Source of the DNA: Leishmania martiniquensis
Lineage: Eukaryota > Euglenozoa > Kinetoplastea > Trypanosomatida > Trypanosomatidae
Assembly (NCBI RefSeq): GCF_017916325.1
Contig: NC_090159.1
Location: 229,501 to 293,500 of the forward strand
Direction: 5' to 3'
DNA: 64,000 nucleotides
This document shows, in pieces, positions 11,203 to 20,729 of the stretch (positions are counted from its first letter, which is position 1; every line of letters begins with the position of its first letter). The notes beneath the pieces are model-generated. The model was given only the letters and a program-made list of their open reading frames with translations. It did not search any database and was not told where the DNA came from. A program made the translations under genes and the position numbers.

Positions 11203-11544
11203 CAGGAGGAAAGCTGGACATGCTTACCCTCTGCCCATAAACGACGCTGCAATGATGAGAACGTCGCGCCTATGCTCCGACTGGACTTGGGCAGCAATGA
11301 GGTGGTGCCGCCGGAGCGCAGCGACAGCACAGTGCACACACCGATTGCACTGTGCCCGCCTCGGCCGTCGTCGCTCTACCGCGAGAAAACTCCAACGGGT
11401 AGTGCACAAGCTACCCAGGGCACCTCCGGCAACCGCCGCCTGGCCGGCTCGGCGGCGCAGTGTGACACGAACACCGAGCCAGATGGCCCGGTGCATCTCG
11501 GCCAGGCGCCGGCGGGCACCCTGCCAATGGTGAATGCCAAGTAG
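11203..11544 (+). other. in-frame continuation of the PPPDE protein beyond the TAA
   Basis: Directly after the TAA at 11200-11202 the same frame stays open for 113 codons to TAG 11542-11544. Codon third positions are mostly G or C, as in the gene itself, and the peptide has the same Ser/Thr/Pro/Ala-rich character, ending in LPMVNAK. This looks like coding sequence cut off by a single stop codon (for example CAA to TAA, since CAG follows) rather than ordinary 3' UTR. Translation by readthrough is possible but not shown. Confidence 0.6.
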
Positions 11545-12282
11545 CCGCCTACCCCCGCCACCGCCACCATGCGGCGCTCAGTGATCGGCCTTTAGAAAGC
11601 AACCTTTCTCGTCAAGAGAGCGCGAGTCTCTGTTTTCGTGCGACTGTCCACCTTTCTTCCTTTCTCGCCCCCTGCACGGTGACGATGTCAGCTGGTCTCT
11701 CTGCCCCTGCTTTGTATTAGTGAAATATACGTAGATGAAGGCCGGCAACTTCCTGTACCTGCGTCACCCTGCCCCCCTCCCCACGCACACACACGGTATG
11801 GGGGCGTTTTTTCCCCTCCCCTGCGCGCGCCTGCGTTCGCTTCGATGCAAACGACAACAGTGTCCGCCGCAGTTTCCCCGCCTCGGAAGGCGGTGGCCCC
11901 CGAGAACAGCACCACACACGCGTCTGCCACGCCCCCCCTCCTTTCCCCGCATCACCCTTCGCCCCAGGGGCAAACGCCTCCTTTGCCGGGCATCCGGGGG
12001 GCGCGCCCTTTTGCTGGCGGGCATGCGGCTGGGCCCTGGCCCGCCCGCCGAAGCCCGGCCCCCAGAAAACCCGCGCGCCTCCCCGGCCCGCAGGCCCGCG
12101 CCGGCAGAGCAAAGGGGACGGGCCCTGCCCGAAAGGTTTGCGCCGCGACCCAGGCCACCGCCCCCTTCTCCCCGGGCACCCCGCCAACACCTTCTAGCGC
12201 CATGACTCTGAATAATCTGCCCCTCTTCTGCCCGCTCTCTGTGCCCTCGTCTCTTCGTCATGGAAACCTCACATTCAGAAGA
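11545..12282. other. intergenic region with an extreme G/C-rich block
   Basis: Bases 11545-11840 resemble normal intergenic sequence. From about 11930 to 12200 the sequence becomes an unusual mosaic of short G and C runs with few A or T, unlike anything else in the window. It carries open frames on both strands because stop codons are rare in it. I see no recognisable gene. Confidence 0.5.
12216..12278 (+). promoter_or_regulatory. probable trans-splicing signal of the helical hypothetical gene
   Basis: A pyrimidine tract at about 12218-12258 is followed by CATTCAG, with AG at 12277-12278, only four bases before ATG 12283. This argues for that start rather than the in-frame ATG at 12202, which lies upstream of the tract. 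Confidence 0.45.
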
Positions 12283-14523
12283 ATGTGGAAAGCCACTCTC
12301 GTTGAAATAGGCAACCGCGCTGGGAAAAAGGCCGTGCTTCCAGCGCTAAATAAACTAGCAAAAACGGTGACCGCTGATATCAGCATTTCATCATCTCGCC
12401 CACGTTGCAGCCCGGGTCCACTTTTTTCCTCCGCAGCAGACACTCTTTGCAACTCGCGAAATGACTACCTCACACAACTTCGCAGCAGCGCTCTCTACTC
12501 CTCCCTCTCAACATCGACAGCGGTAGTGCGTGCCAGCGACGAGATTGATACTCTTTTACGAAATACTGAGAGGCTCTCCTTTCTCTATGCCCAGGAAGCC
12601 TTTTGCGCCTTGATCAAGGCAGGAGAAGTGCGGAATGCACTCCGATTGACAACCTTTTGGAGGTATGAACGGCCAAAGCGCTTGAGACTGCTCCGGAGGA
12701 AGGCTAGACGTGAACTAGTCGGCGCCATTCGCTCTTTGGAGGAAGTGAAGGATACCTCGACGCTAAAGGCGCTCATCGACATATTGAGCGCATCCCTCAA
12801 AGAGCAGCAGATTGCACACAAAAGCGCGTTGCAAGCAGTGTCGCTAACATACAGTGACGCCTGCCCGTCAGCCATTCAATATAAGCTCTTTGCGCCTCTA
12901 GGCCTGGCAGCAACCGCATATGTCCTTCTCTGCACAGCAGAGGCTGCATGCCGACTTAGCGATCGAGACGGAATGTCTGTGCTGGAGAAGCTAAAGATTT
13001 TGGACAAGTGTGCCGATGCCAGCATCACTACAGCCGGAGCAGGTCGTCTGCCTTACAGACTGCACCGTCTACTCGAAGTGTGGATAACTGAAGGAGTTTT
13101 GGATGCTAAATTAGCTGAGCAAGTTTGCCCTGACCTGTCCCTAAAGCTTGTGCACCCTTCTCACTACACGACTTTAGACATTCTTTCTCTCGACAGAAAG
13201 GAGGCTCGCTATATTCAAAAGAACTGGGTGTCGCATGGTCTTCTTCAACCCACCTCTGGCAGTGTCGACCAGCCCTCGAAATGGCGCTGCATAATGAGCC
13301 GAGTGCTTGCTAGCTCGACAACTTTGCAGGCTGTAGAGGCGAACTGTTTACTGGTTTCTCTGTTGTGTAGCCCCGAAAAGCGCTCCGCAGCATGCAACAG
13401 CTGCGCCCTCAATAATGCTCGAAAAGGCATTTTAAGACTTCTTTGCGACCTACAGCCCAGCGTCCGCCGTCATGTAGCCTCGAGATTGTTGATGAACCGT
13501 CACCTTTTTGCAGCATTGCAAATATCACCCTTCGCAACGGCATGCGTTTACCTGCAGTCTTTTTATTCTAAGAATGATGTCGACCCTGTCCTCTGTAAGA
13601 TCTGCACGGGACTTCTTTTTCGGCTATGCCGCGCAGGTCGGCACGTCGATGCAGCGCGAATGATATGGAATCATCTCTCTATTGAATGTACTGCCACCGC
13701 GGCGCTCTTCAAGAAGAGCGCAGTGGTAGTTGACTTTGCGGTCCTTGCGATGAGCCAAGCTATGCATGATGCATGCAGGAACAAATCTGCTCAGCGTTGG
13801 ATGGGTTACCGGTCACTTGCGTTGCTGCGCACAGCTGCTTCCGCTTCTCACCGCGTTACTGTAATGCACTGCGCACCTGTTTGTGTCCGCGCACTTGAAT
13901 GCGGTGTCCCTTTTGCAGCAGTTCATGACGCACTTTCACATATTTTCAGAGATGATTCTGCGCAGTCAGCATGGGCACTCAATCTAGTGCGATTATGCTC
14001 GGCAGCAGAGTTTATGCCAGCAAAGGTGAAAGCGAACCGTTGTGGCCTCGCCACCGACGTTGCCTCCCGTCTTGCCCATCTGTGTCGTGCCCAGGGAAAT
14101 CAAGACGGGAATGTAGTACTGTGCACCCCTTCTCGGAGCAGACAGCTTGCTTTGTGGACAACACTGACAGAACCCTACTCGAACCCTCGCTTGAATGGGC
14201 TGATGGCAGCTCTCTTTCTGAGCCGCACCGCCCGCGATGCAATCTTGGACTGCACATGGTGCTATCAGCAGCAGCTGAACGGAGAGGCTTTAGCGCAGAA
14301 GGAGTGCGCAGATCAAGTATCGCTTTCAGAAATCTGGAACTGGGAGGTCGCAGCAGCCATGGCTTCGAACAGCTGTAACGATGAAAACTTTGCATTTTTT
14401 CTCGAGTGCCTGAGGCGCCGAAAACCGCGTGGATTTTTGCGCGCTGAGAGTAATGTCGACAATGCTGCTGCGCTTTTGTGTAGCGAGCAGGACGCGTACT
14501 ATACTACTTTTGTAGCCTCTTAA
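12283..14523 (+). CDS. hypothetical alpha-helical protein, possibly mitochondrial
   Basis: From ATG 12283 the protein has 746 residues. The frame is also open upstream, with an ATG at 12202 giving 773, but the splice signal favours 12283. The N-terminus (MWKATL, then NRAGKKAV) is basic and free of acidic residues apart from one Glu, compatible with a mitochondrial presequence. The rest is rich in Leu, Ala, Cys and Ser in short amphipathic blocks, suggesting helical repeats of the PPR/TPR sort, but I cannot define a repeat register or a domain. Codon third positions use A and T far more than in most neighbours. Organelle RNA metabolism is a reasonable guess for such proteins in trypanosomatids, nothing more. 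Confidence 0.75.
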   Translation: MWKATLVEIGNRAGKKAVLPALNKLAKTVTADISISSSRPRCSPGPLFSSAADTLCNSRNDYLTQLRSSALYSSLSTSTAVVRASDEIDTLLRNTERLSFLYAQEAFCALIKAGEVRNALRLTTFWRYERPKRLRLLRRKARRELVGAIRSLEEVKDTSTLKALIDILSASLKEQQIAHKSALQAVSLTYSDACPSAIQYKLFAPLGLAATAYVLLCTAEAACRLSDRDGMSVLEKLKILDKCADASITTAGAGRLPYRLHRLLEVWITEGVLDAKLAEQVCPDLSLKLVHPSHYTTLDILSLDRKEARYIQKNWVSHGLLQPTSGSVDQPSKWRCIMSRVLASSTTLQAVEANCLLVSLLCSPEKRSAACNSCALNNARKGILRLLCDLQPSVRRHVASRLLMNRHLFAALQISPFATACVYLQSFYSKNDVDPVLCKICTGLLFRLCRAGRHVDAARMIWNHLSIECTATAALFKKSAVVVDFAVLAMSQAMHDACRNKSAQRWMGYRSLALLRTAASASHRVTVMHCAPVCVRALECGVPFAAVHDALSHIFRDDSAQSAWALNLVRLCSAAEFMPAKVKANRCGLATDVASRLAHLCRAQGNQDGNVVLCTPSRSRQLALWTTLTEPYSNPRLNGLMAALFLSRTARDAILDCTWCYQQQLNGEALAQKECADQVSLSEIWNWEVAAAMASNSCNDENFAFFLECLRRRKPRGFLRAESNVDNAAALLCSEQDAYYTTFVAS

Positions 14524-15039
14524 TGGCAATACCATGCTTTCTACGCTTCAAAGAGCACGAGGGCTATTTGATAAGGGCTCGTATATCTTCCCATATCCTT
14601 TCGACTTGGCATGAGTGACCAAAAGAAAAGAAGAAAGAGAAAACGCCACTTCGTCGTACCTCTTGACCTAAGTGTATAAGCTACTTCAGGCAGAAAAAAA
14701 CAGAGCTCCCCTACAGTGCACCTTTTTCTCTAGTATTTGTCTCTTCTGCGATACTTTCATGCATTGCTGCGTGCATGTGCTTTTCCTCGGCATACATTTC
14801 TCAACTATATAGCAGATGACAAGCGCTGAGAAAGAGGGACAAATGGAGAAAAAAGGCGGCTTCGAATGGGAGTTTCGTATATCACGCGGAAGCTCCTTCA
14901 ATTCGATTTTTGTTTCTTTCCTATTTATATCTGCTGTTTCCACTACACCTTTTTTTTTTGCCATGGGAAGTTTTCTCTCCTACGGATTGCAGAAAGCAAG
15001 TGCATGATATTACTGCTGAGTTTTTCACCTAGGTTTTAG
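14524..15039. other. AT-rich intergenic region with splice signal and short uORF
   Basis: This 516-bp spacer is markedly A/T-rich. A T-rich pyrimidine tract (about 14908-14960, including a run of ten T) precedes AG at 14969-14970, a likely acceptor giving a leader of about 69 nt for the kinase gene. A second AG at 15038-15039 abuts the start codon. Confidence 0.5.
15004..15039 (+). other. 11-codon upstream ORF ending exactly at the kinase start codon
   Basis: ATG 15004 opens eleven sense codons (MILLLSFSPRF) closed by TAG 15037-15039. The kinase ATG begins at the next base, in the same frame. If the acceptor at 14970 is used, this uORF is in the mRNA and could reduce or regulate kinase translation. 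Confidence 0.4.
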
Positions 15040-18000
15040 ATGAAGTCCTCAGGTGCTCTTCATAGTAATGAATCTGCTAACGTGTTTCCTTTCGAGGTAT
15101 GTAACCTCCTTCTGGGGAAAGGTGGTAGTGGTCAGGTATTCTTAGGTCGCATTGGTGGCTCGCACAAGTACGTTGCTATCAAGAAGCGGTACGGCAGGTA
15201 TGATGCGAATGGGGCTACAGCGAAGAATATACCCCCCAACAGTCCAGAGCTTTTGCAGTTGTCGCCGCAGACACGAAGTCGTCTTTGGCAAAACGCGGTT
15301 GTCTCGTCACTTGGCGATCACGTCTTCTACAGAGGTGAAAGCAATCTGCAGCAGCTAGCGGTTGTCGAATGCGTTCCTGCTACGCAGCGAAGAGAGCTCG
15401 ATCTTGGAGAGGAAAGCGTTTCGCAAACCGCTGCGCTTTGCCATCAGCACGGAAACTGCCGTGCAGACAATTCTTCCGATGACGCAGCGAAGCAGACATT
15501 GATGCCCTCGGTAATGGACGAAGTGTCAATCCTAAATTACCTTGGACCCCATCCGCAGATTGTGCGGTTCCTGGGGAGCTACACAACTTCAAAGAATACC
15601 AGCTTTTTTACCATGGAGTTGATGGATAGTGATGTTGCGCGAGAGCTGAGGGAAGGCAACGCAACCCTACACGAAGAGGGCGTGTGTGCTGCCATTGCAT
15701 ACTCTGTCTTGCTAGCGCTAGAGGAAATGCACTCTCACGGTGTGGCACACCGAGATGTGAAGCCTGGGAATATTTTGCTGAAGCATCTCGCGGAGCCGGA
15801 GGAATGGGCGTGCATATATCTTTCAAGTGACGAATGCAGTGCACGTTCACCATCGGGGATAGCGACGGGGCCAGCTTCTCATCCGTCGCTCTGCACGAGT
15901 AACACAGCATCTAGCCATAAAGTTGTCCCGGGGATTCGAAGTACGAATGACAGCCCATCGTATGTCAAAGCAGCATTGGGTGATTTCAGCGCGGCTCACA
16001 GTACTCATTGTGCCAACGACGTAGCGTTTTCTGACACGCGCGGAACACTTCACTACAAATCGCCGGAGCAACTCATGGGCAAGCGCAGCATCGTCTCAGA
16101 AAACTGTGCTGCTGTGGACCTGTGGGGGCTAGGTTGCACCCTGTATGAAATGACTACTGGTACGAGACCATTCCCAGGAAGCAGTGAACTACAGGTGCTC
16201 ATGAGCATTTTAGATGCACTGGGTAGCGATATTCAGTCTTTCCCAGCAGCAACCAAGAACGCCACACTCTTTGACGAGTTTCCTGCGTCGCCTGAATTCG
16301 TAGACTTTTTACAGCGCCTCCTCTGTCTCGATCCAACGCGACGTTGCACGGCAAAGGAAGCGTTGGGCCACCCTTTTTTAGCATCCGTTCGCCACGCGGC
16401 CTTTCATCGTACCGAGGCCGAGGACCCCATCCCGACTCCTCGTCTACCGTGTGTGATCGGAATTCCTTTGATGCTCAAGTATGCGTCTTTCACGCACATT
16501 CCTGAGCTTCGCTTTAGTCGCATTTCGAGGACCCCACTGAGGGCAGCGAAATCCGCTTCTAAGAGGTCGAGCGCGCTTCAGCAACCTGGTGCGAGTTGCC
16601 CCTTCGCGCCTCCACCTACTCTAGGAGCGGAAGCTGCGGTTCTTTCTGTTGTCGCCGAGTGCAAGACCGTTGCCCGATCGAGGTCCAAGCACCGAGACAT
16701 GGGTCACTGGGGTGACGTTGCAACGACTACACTATGCAGACATGAAGAGAATGCTGAGGGCCATGATGAAAAGGAGACACCGTCGGGGCATCCGCCGCAG
16801 CAGCAACAGCAGCACTGCTTAGACACCACTGTGACTTCTTTCCTCAGCGAAAGCTCGTACCTGCACTGGAGCGAAGTTCGCCCGGTTTCTCGGCCTTCTG
16901 TGACTCCACAGGCGTACCCTCTGCCGAAGCTGCTTCATAGCAAAGAAGGCCGATTGCGGAGTGGCAGTGGTAGCATAGCAGTGGGGTTGTTTGGCAGTTC
17001 CGCCGTTGCCAGTACGCCGTCCCCGTCCACAAGTGCGAGCGACCCACCACCACAGCAGCAGCAACCATCCCTTTCGGGATCAGTGCATCACAACGCTGAT
17101 ATTGCAGGCCGAAATACTGTTTCACGCGCCCTCAACATTAGCGACTCGAGTGTAAAAGGTACGCAGGCAGAACGCAGCGTGTCGCACGTTGACTTTGATC
17201 TCAGCCCCGTTCCAGCTACTCAGCTTTTCCGCACGGAGGTGGACACGAGTGCGTGCCTCGTCCCGCTCTCTGCCGCTGCTTTCCTGCCGCGCCGTGCGCA
17301 ACCGGTTCTGCAACTGGCAAGTGGTAGCACCTTCACGGCAAGCAACTTGCGGGCCAACTCGTCCTTCGAGCGCGAGAACCTGATGGTAGGCTGGAACGGC
17401 GGCCGTGGAGCATCTACGGCAGCCGCCCTCGGCAATGCAGGCCCAACCGGTACTGTCCTTGCAGGTCACTGCAGTACTCCACGCCAGCACCATGGACGAC
17501 GCCCAACCACTTTCTCGAGCCGCGCGCTTTGCTTTTCCGAGGAGACAGACCCCTTCGCCCGCCATAGCTGGGGCTCAAGCGCTGGGCAGCAGAGCTGCCT
17601 GAACTCTCTCTTGACGTCCCCCGCTCCTGTAGCGCAGGCTGTGGTGGAGGAATGCTCACCACAGCCGTCGCCCATTCGCCCTGTTGGCGTCATAACACGG
17701 TCGCCGTCAGGGTTGCCTGTCGTGACTGACCGCAGCGGCTTGTCGTTGGACGACTCCGGTGTAGGACTGGGGTGGATTGGTGTCCCGCCCGCCGCTGCGG
17801 GAGTGCAGGCGGGCATCGGTAGTGGCACCGCAAAAGCCGCGGCGGCCATGCCGGCAGTGGTGCGCAACGTCAGCAGAGGTGCGGAAGCAAACGCAGCGGT
17901 GACCCCGATGCTTCTCTCAGCACGCCCCCCGCCGTCTGGGAATGCGAGCCATCCCACAGCGACCAGCAGCGCGCAGCCTTCCAACTCGCCTTGTGTGCGC

Positions 18001-19014
18001 CGGTGTGTGTACCGCCTCGAGCCTCCACCCGGTGGTTGTTCGCACAGCCGTGCCTGCTCCGCTGCGGCATTGGCAACATCTGCTACAGCTGTCACGGTAG
18101 TTGATGGACCAGATGGACTGTGCAGCGGTCAACGTCCATTGCCAACAACGATTCACGCTGCAACTGTTGGCAGAGGTGCGTCATCACGGATACTGCCGCT
18201 GCCGATTCCGCTCTCGGTGGCCACCGTTTGCCAGTCGGCATCGCAGTTGCTCTGCGTTCCAGCATCACGGTCATGCACGCCAACCAGCCGCGCGCTCCAT
18301 GAGACGCCACGCACGCAGCGCTTTTCGTGCCCTATGTCTGCACTGCGGCCTGGGCACGCTGCACGGAAAAACGGCATCCAGCGGGGTAGCTCGGAGGCGC
18401 AGGGTGGTGCCCTCACGTCCTGCGAGGACGGCGGCGACCATGTTCCCAGCGCTGCTCCATTCCTCTGCGATCAGGACGTGAATGTGCCAGCGACTTGTTT
18501 GGCCAACAAGAGCTGCGCGAGCTTCGACTTCAATGGATCTGGTGGGGATTCTGCACCGGCGTTGCGTGGCGCGGTTGCAACGTCGCTGGCCTCTGGTGCG
18601 TGCGCAAACTTCTCCCAGCGCCACTGCACGCCGTCGTCGGGCAATCCTGCACAGGAGAGTGTTCTGCTAGCCAACAGCGGCGGTCTCTATTACCCTGCAG
18701 CGGCGGTCGAGGCCTCTGCAGCGCCTACTGCGACTGCTGTTTATGCATCCGCAACGGAATCTTCCACCCGGGGCCCACATACGCCGCTGCCCGTGCATGA
18801 CTCCGCTTCGCCTCCCCCGCGACACTGCGATGCTTCTTTGCTCCAGCTGAGCTCTGCCAGTCTCGACAGCCGCCGCAAATCAGGGAAGGGACGCGAGAGC
18901 GATCGCATCGAGACGCCGCAACGCACGCTACGTGGGTCCATGAAGCGAGCACGCGAGGAAGCTATGAGCAGCGAGGACGCAGCAGCGGCGCGGCAGAGCG
19001 CGCGAGTGGTGTGA
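15040..19014 (+). CDS. large atypical Ser/Thr protein kinase with long disordered tail
   Basis: This 1324-residue protein has a kinase domain at about residues 18-450. The Gly-rich loop is GKGGSGQV (26-33), the ATP lysine Lys48 in VAIKK, and the catalytic loop HRDVKPGN with Asp239. The magnesium motif is Asp315-Phe316-Ser317, so the usual DFG is DFS. SPE replaces APE in the activation segment. DLWGLGCTLYEM and the RR near the end of the C-lobe are present. Inserts lie between beta-3 and helix C (about 100 residues) and before the DFS motif (about 60). The rest (450-1324) is Ser/Ala/Pro-rich with poly-Gln tracts and no domain I recognise. Subfamily is uncertain. An in-frame stop directly precedes ATG 15040, fixing the start. 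Composition shifts inside the gene: the kinase part is richer in A/T, the tail from about 17.2 kb G/C-rich. Confidence 0.92.
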   Translation: MKSSGALHSNESANVFPFEVCNLLLGKGGSGQVFLGRIGGSHKYVAIKKRYGRYDANGATAKNIPPNSPELLQLSPQTRSRLWQNAVVSSLGDHVFYRGESNLQQLAVVECVPATQRRELDLGEESVSQTAALCHQHGNCRADNSSDDAAKQTLMPSVMDEVSILNYLGPHPQIVRFLGSYTTSKNTSFFTMELMDSDVARELREGNATLHEEGVCAAIAYSVLLALEEMHSHGVAHRDVKPGNILLKHLAEPEEWACIYLSSDECSARSPSGIATGPASHPSLCTSNTASSHKVVPGIRSTNDSPSYVKAALGDFSAAHSTHCANDVAFSDTRGTLHYKSPEQLMGKRSIVSENCAAVDLWGLGCTLYEMTTGTRPFPGSSELQVLMSILDALGSDIQSFPAATKNATLFDEFPASPEFVDFLQRLLCLDPTRRCTAKEALGHPFLASVRHAAFHRTEAEDPIPTPRLPCVIGIPLMLKYASFTHIPELRFSRISRTPLRAAKSASKRSSALQQPGASCPFAPPPTLGAEAAVLSVVAECKTVARSRSKHRDMGHWGDVATTTLCRHEENAEGHDEKETPSGHPPQQQQQHCLDTTVTSFLSESSYLHWSEVRPVSRPSVTPQAYPLPKLLHSKEGRLRSGSGSIAVGLFGSSAVASTPSPSTSASDPPPQQQQPSLSGSVHHNADIAGRNTVSRALNISDSSVKGTQAERSVSHVDFDLSPVPATQLFRTEVDTSACLVPLSAAAFLPRRAQPVLQLASGSTFTASNLRANSSFERENLMVGWNGGRGASTAAALGNAGPTGTVLAGHCSTPRQHHGRRPTTFSSRALCFSEETDPFARHSWGSSAGQQSCLNSLLTSPAPVAQAVVEECSPQPSPIRPVGVITRSPSGLPVVTDRSGLSLDDSGVGLGWIGVPPAAAGVQAGIGSGTAKAAAAMPAVVRNVSRGAEANAAVTPMLLSARPPPSGNASHPTATSSAQPSNSPCVRRCVYRLEPPPGGCSHSRACSAAALATSATAVTVVDGPDGLCSGQRPLPTTIHAATVGRGASSRILPLPIPLSVATVCQSASQLLCVPASRSCTPTSRALHETPRTQRFSCPMSALRPGHAARKNGIQRGSSEAQGGALTSCEDGGDHVPSAAPFLCDQDVNVPATCLANKSCASFDFNGSGGDSAPALRGAVATSLASGACANFSQRHCTPSSGNPAQESVLLANSGGLYYPAAAVEASAAPTATAVYASATESSTRGPHTPLPVHDSASPPPRHCDASLLQLSSASLDSRRKSGKGRESDRIETPQRTLRGSMKRAREEAMSSEDAAAARQSARVV

Positions 19015-20729
19015 CGTCCAGTGCTAGGCCCACCTATCCATCAACCCCTTCACCCGCACGCCTTCCGGAGGACGCTTATTGGTGAACTCTCCTCCAATGA
19101 CCTTGTTTCGCTGGGCGAATCAGACACTTATGCTCGGTGCAGATGAACTGCCTGCCCGGTCATCGCTCTCTTGCCGTCGTGTGTTTGTCTCTGTGATTCC
19201 CTACGAGAGAGCGCGGGGAGCACACCGTTGTTGAGTTGCTTTGTCAGCATCGTGTTCTCTTTTTTTTCCTCCCCCTTTACTCTTTCACACCCTCCCCTGC
19301 CCTCTTTATTAGATGCACACACACACACAGCAAACTGCCATCTTCACCCTTCCCTTCCTCCTTTTCCGGTACAAGGCACATACCGCGTGCTCGTGGCACA
19401 CATTCTCTGCACCCCATTTTTCGGTTGCTTTCTCTGTTTTTTTTTGGTACCCTTCCCATGCGCTCGGTCATGTCGCTGCATGCATCGCCTTAGACGCATG
19501 TGTGCGCGCGCATTTTTCTTTGCCCTTTTTAATGGGGCCTTCTGGTTTTCCCGTCTCCTTTCAACTCTCTTTCATAGATCTCGCACACATGTACTTGGGT
19601 AGGGGGAGGGGGGGCTGCGCTCTTTGCCCAATTGGCTTGCTCTTCGGCGCCTCGTACCCCCGTTGCCTTTGTCGTCCACTCACACTTGTCGACCTCTTCA
19701 TATCACCCGGTTACATATCTCTACCCGCCCCCCCTTCCAACCTCCCAGGCTTCCCCCCCTCCCCCACTTTCTTCCTCTACATCTCTCCTCTTCGTGTACC
19801 CACTTCCTCTTCCTTCATGGCCGTATTGGTGCTGCCGTGGTTTACGTGTGCTTCACTGTCATGCAGCCGCACACATACAGAGAGAGCCAGAGAGAGAGAC
19901 CGGCAGGCCGCTGTGTGCGCCGTAGGGTATACATATATGTTTCTCGGGTGCCCACAGACGATCCTTTTCGTTCGCTCTGTCCAGTCCTACACTCCCTCCC
20001 TCTTCCCCTTTTTTCCCCCTCACCTCTGGTCATATACTCCTCAAAGGAAGCGAAGAAGTCTGCGTTTTTTTTTCGTTTCTTTCTTTTGAATGCGTATACC
20101 GGAATCTACGAACGTACTGCGTTCCACGGTGGGCTTCCTATGGTGCCGTATACACCTCTCTTCGCTTCCACTGGTACAGAGCCCTTACCGTTTTTTTTTC
20201 GAGGGGGAGAGAGGGGGGAGGAGGGGGCCCTCCTCCCTTCACCCTCCTCTCCCTGAGAAAATGCGCGTCATGCAAAGCGTGGCAACCACAGGAGCACGCC
20301 AAGGGAGGGAATGTGAAGTCGAGGCGAAAGGAATAAGACCGAATCGCTCTTCCACCTCGCTCTCCCTGCATAGAGTTGGTCCTCTACACCAACCGCCTCC
20401 CATGTCAGCTCGCCTCTTCTGCCCTCTTCTCCGCCGTCTCTTGCTCTGCCAACCACCACCGGCTCCGTTTCTCCGCACGTGCACTCGTATCGGTCCATAC
20501 ACACGATGAAGAAATTAAGCGACTAAAGCCGTCAAAGAACCCGAAGCCTCAACGAAAAAAAAGCGTGCACTGAGTACGTACGCAATACACACCTATACGC
20601 ACACGCACACGCATATATATTTATTTAAAACTGGGGAGGTGCTGCTGCACGCGCACGCGGCAGACGCACTGTGCCCCGAGCGAGAAAGGGAAGAAGGGGG
20701 GAAGAAGAAGAGCATACACAGGGTGCAGC
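19015..20729. other. 1.7 kb intergenic region, no convincing gene
   Basis: It consists of alternating T-rich and C-rich pyrimidine tracts, a CA run at about 19318-19330, and a short (TA)n/T-rich patch near 20612-20630 about 100 bases before the symporter start. Frames here encode mainly Leu/Phe/Ser/Pro/His from low-complexity sequence. Confidence 0.5.

Noticed and set aside
11845..12282. N-terminal extension of the helical hypothetical protein through the G/C block
   Set aside because: The extension is Pro/Arg/Ala-rich, its frame is open mainly because the block lacks A/T, and the likely splice acceptor lies downstream at 12278.
19015..19136. Open continuation after the kinase stop codon
   Set aside because: The frame is open for about 40 codons, but its codon choice looks random, unlike the 113 codons following the PPPDE gene.
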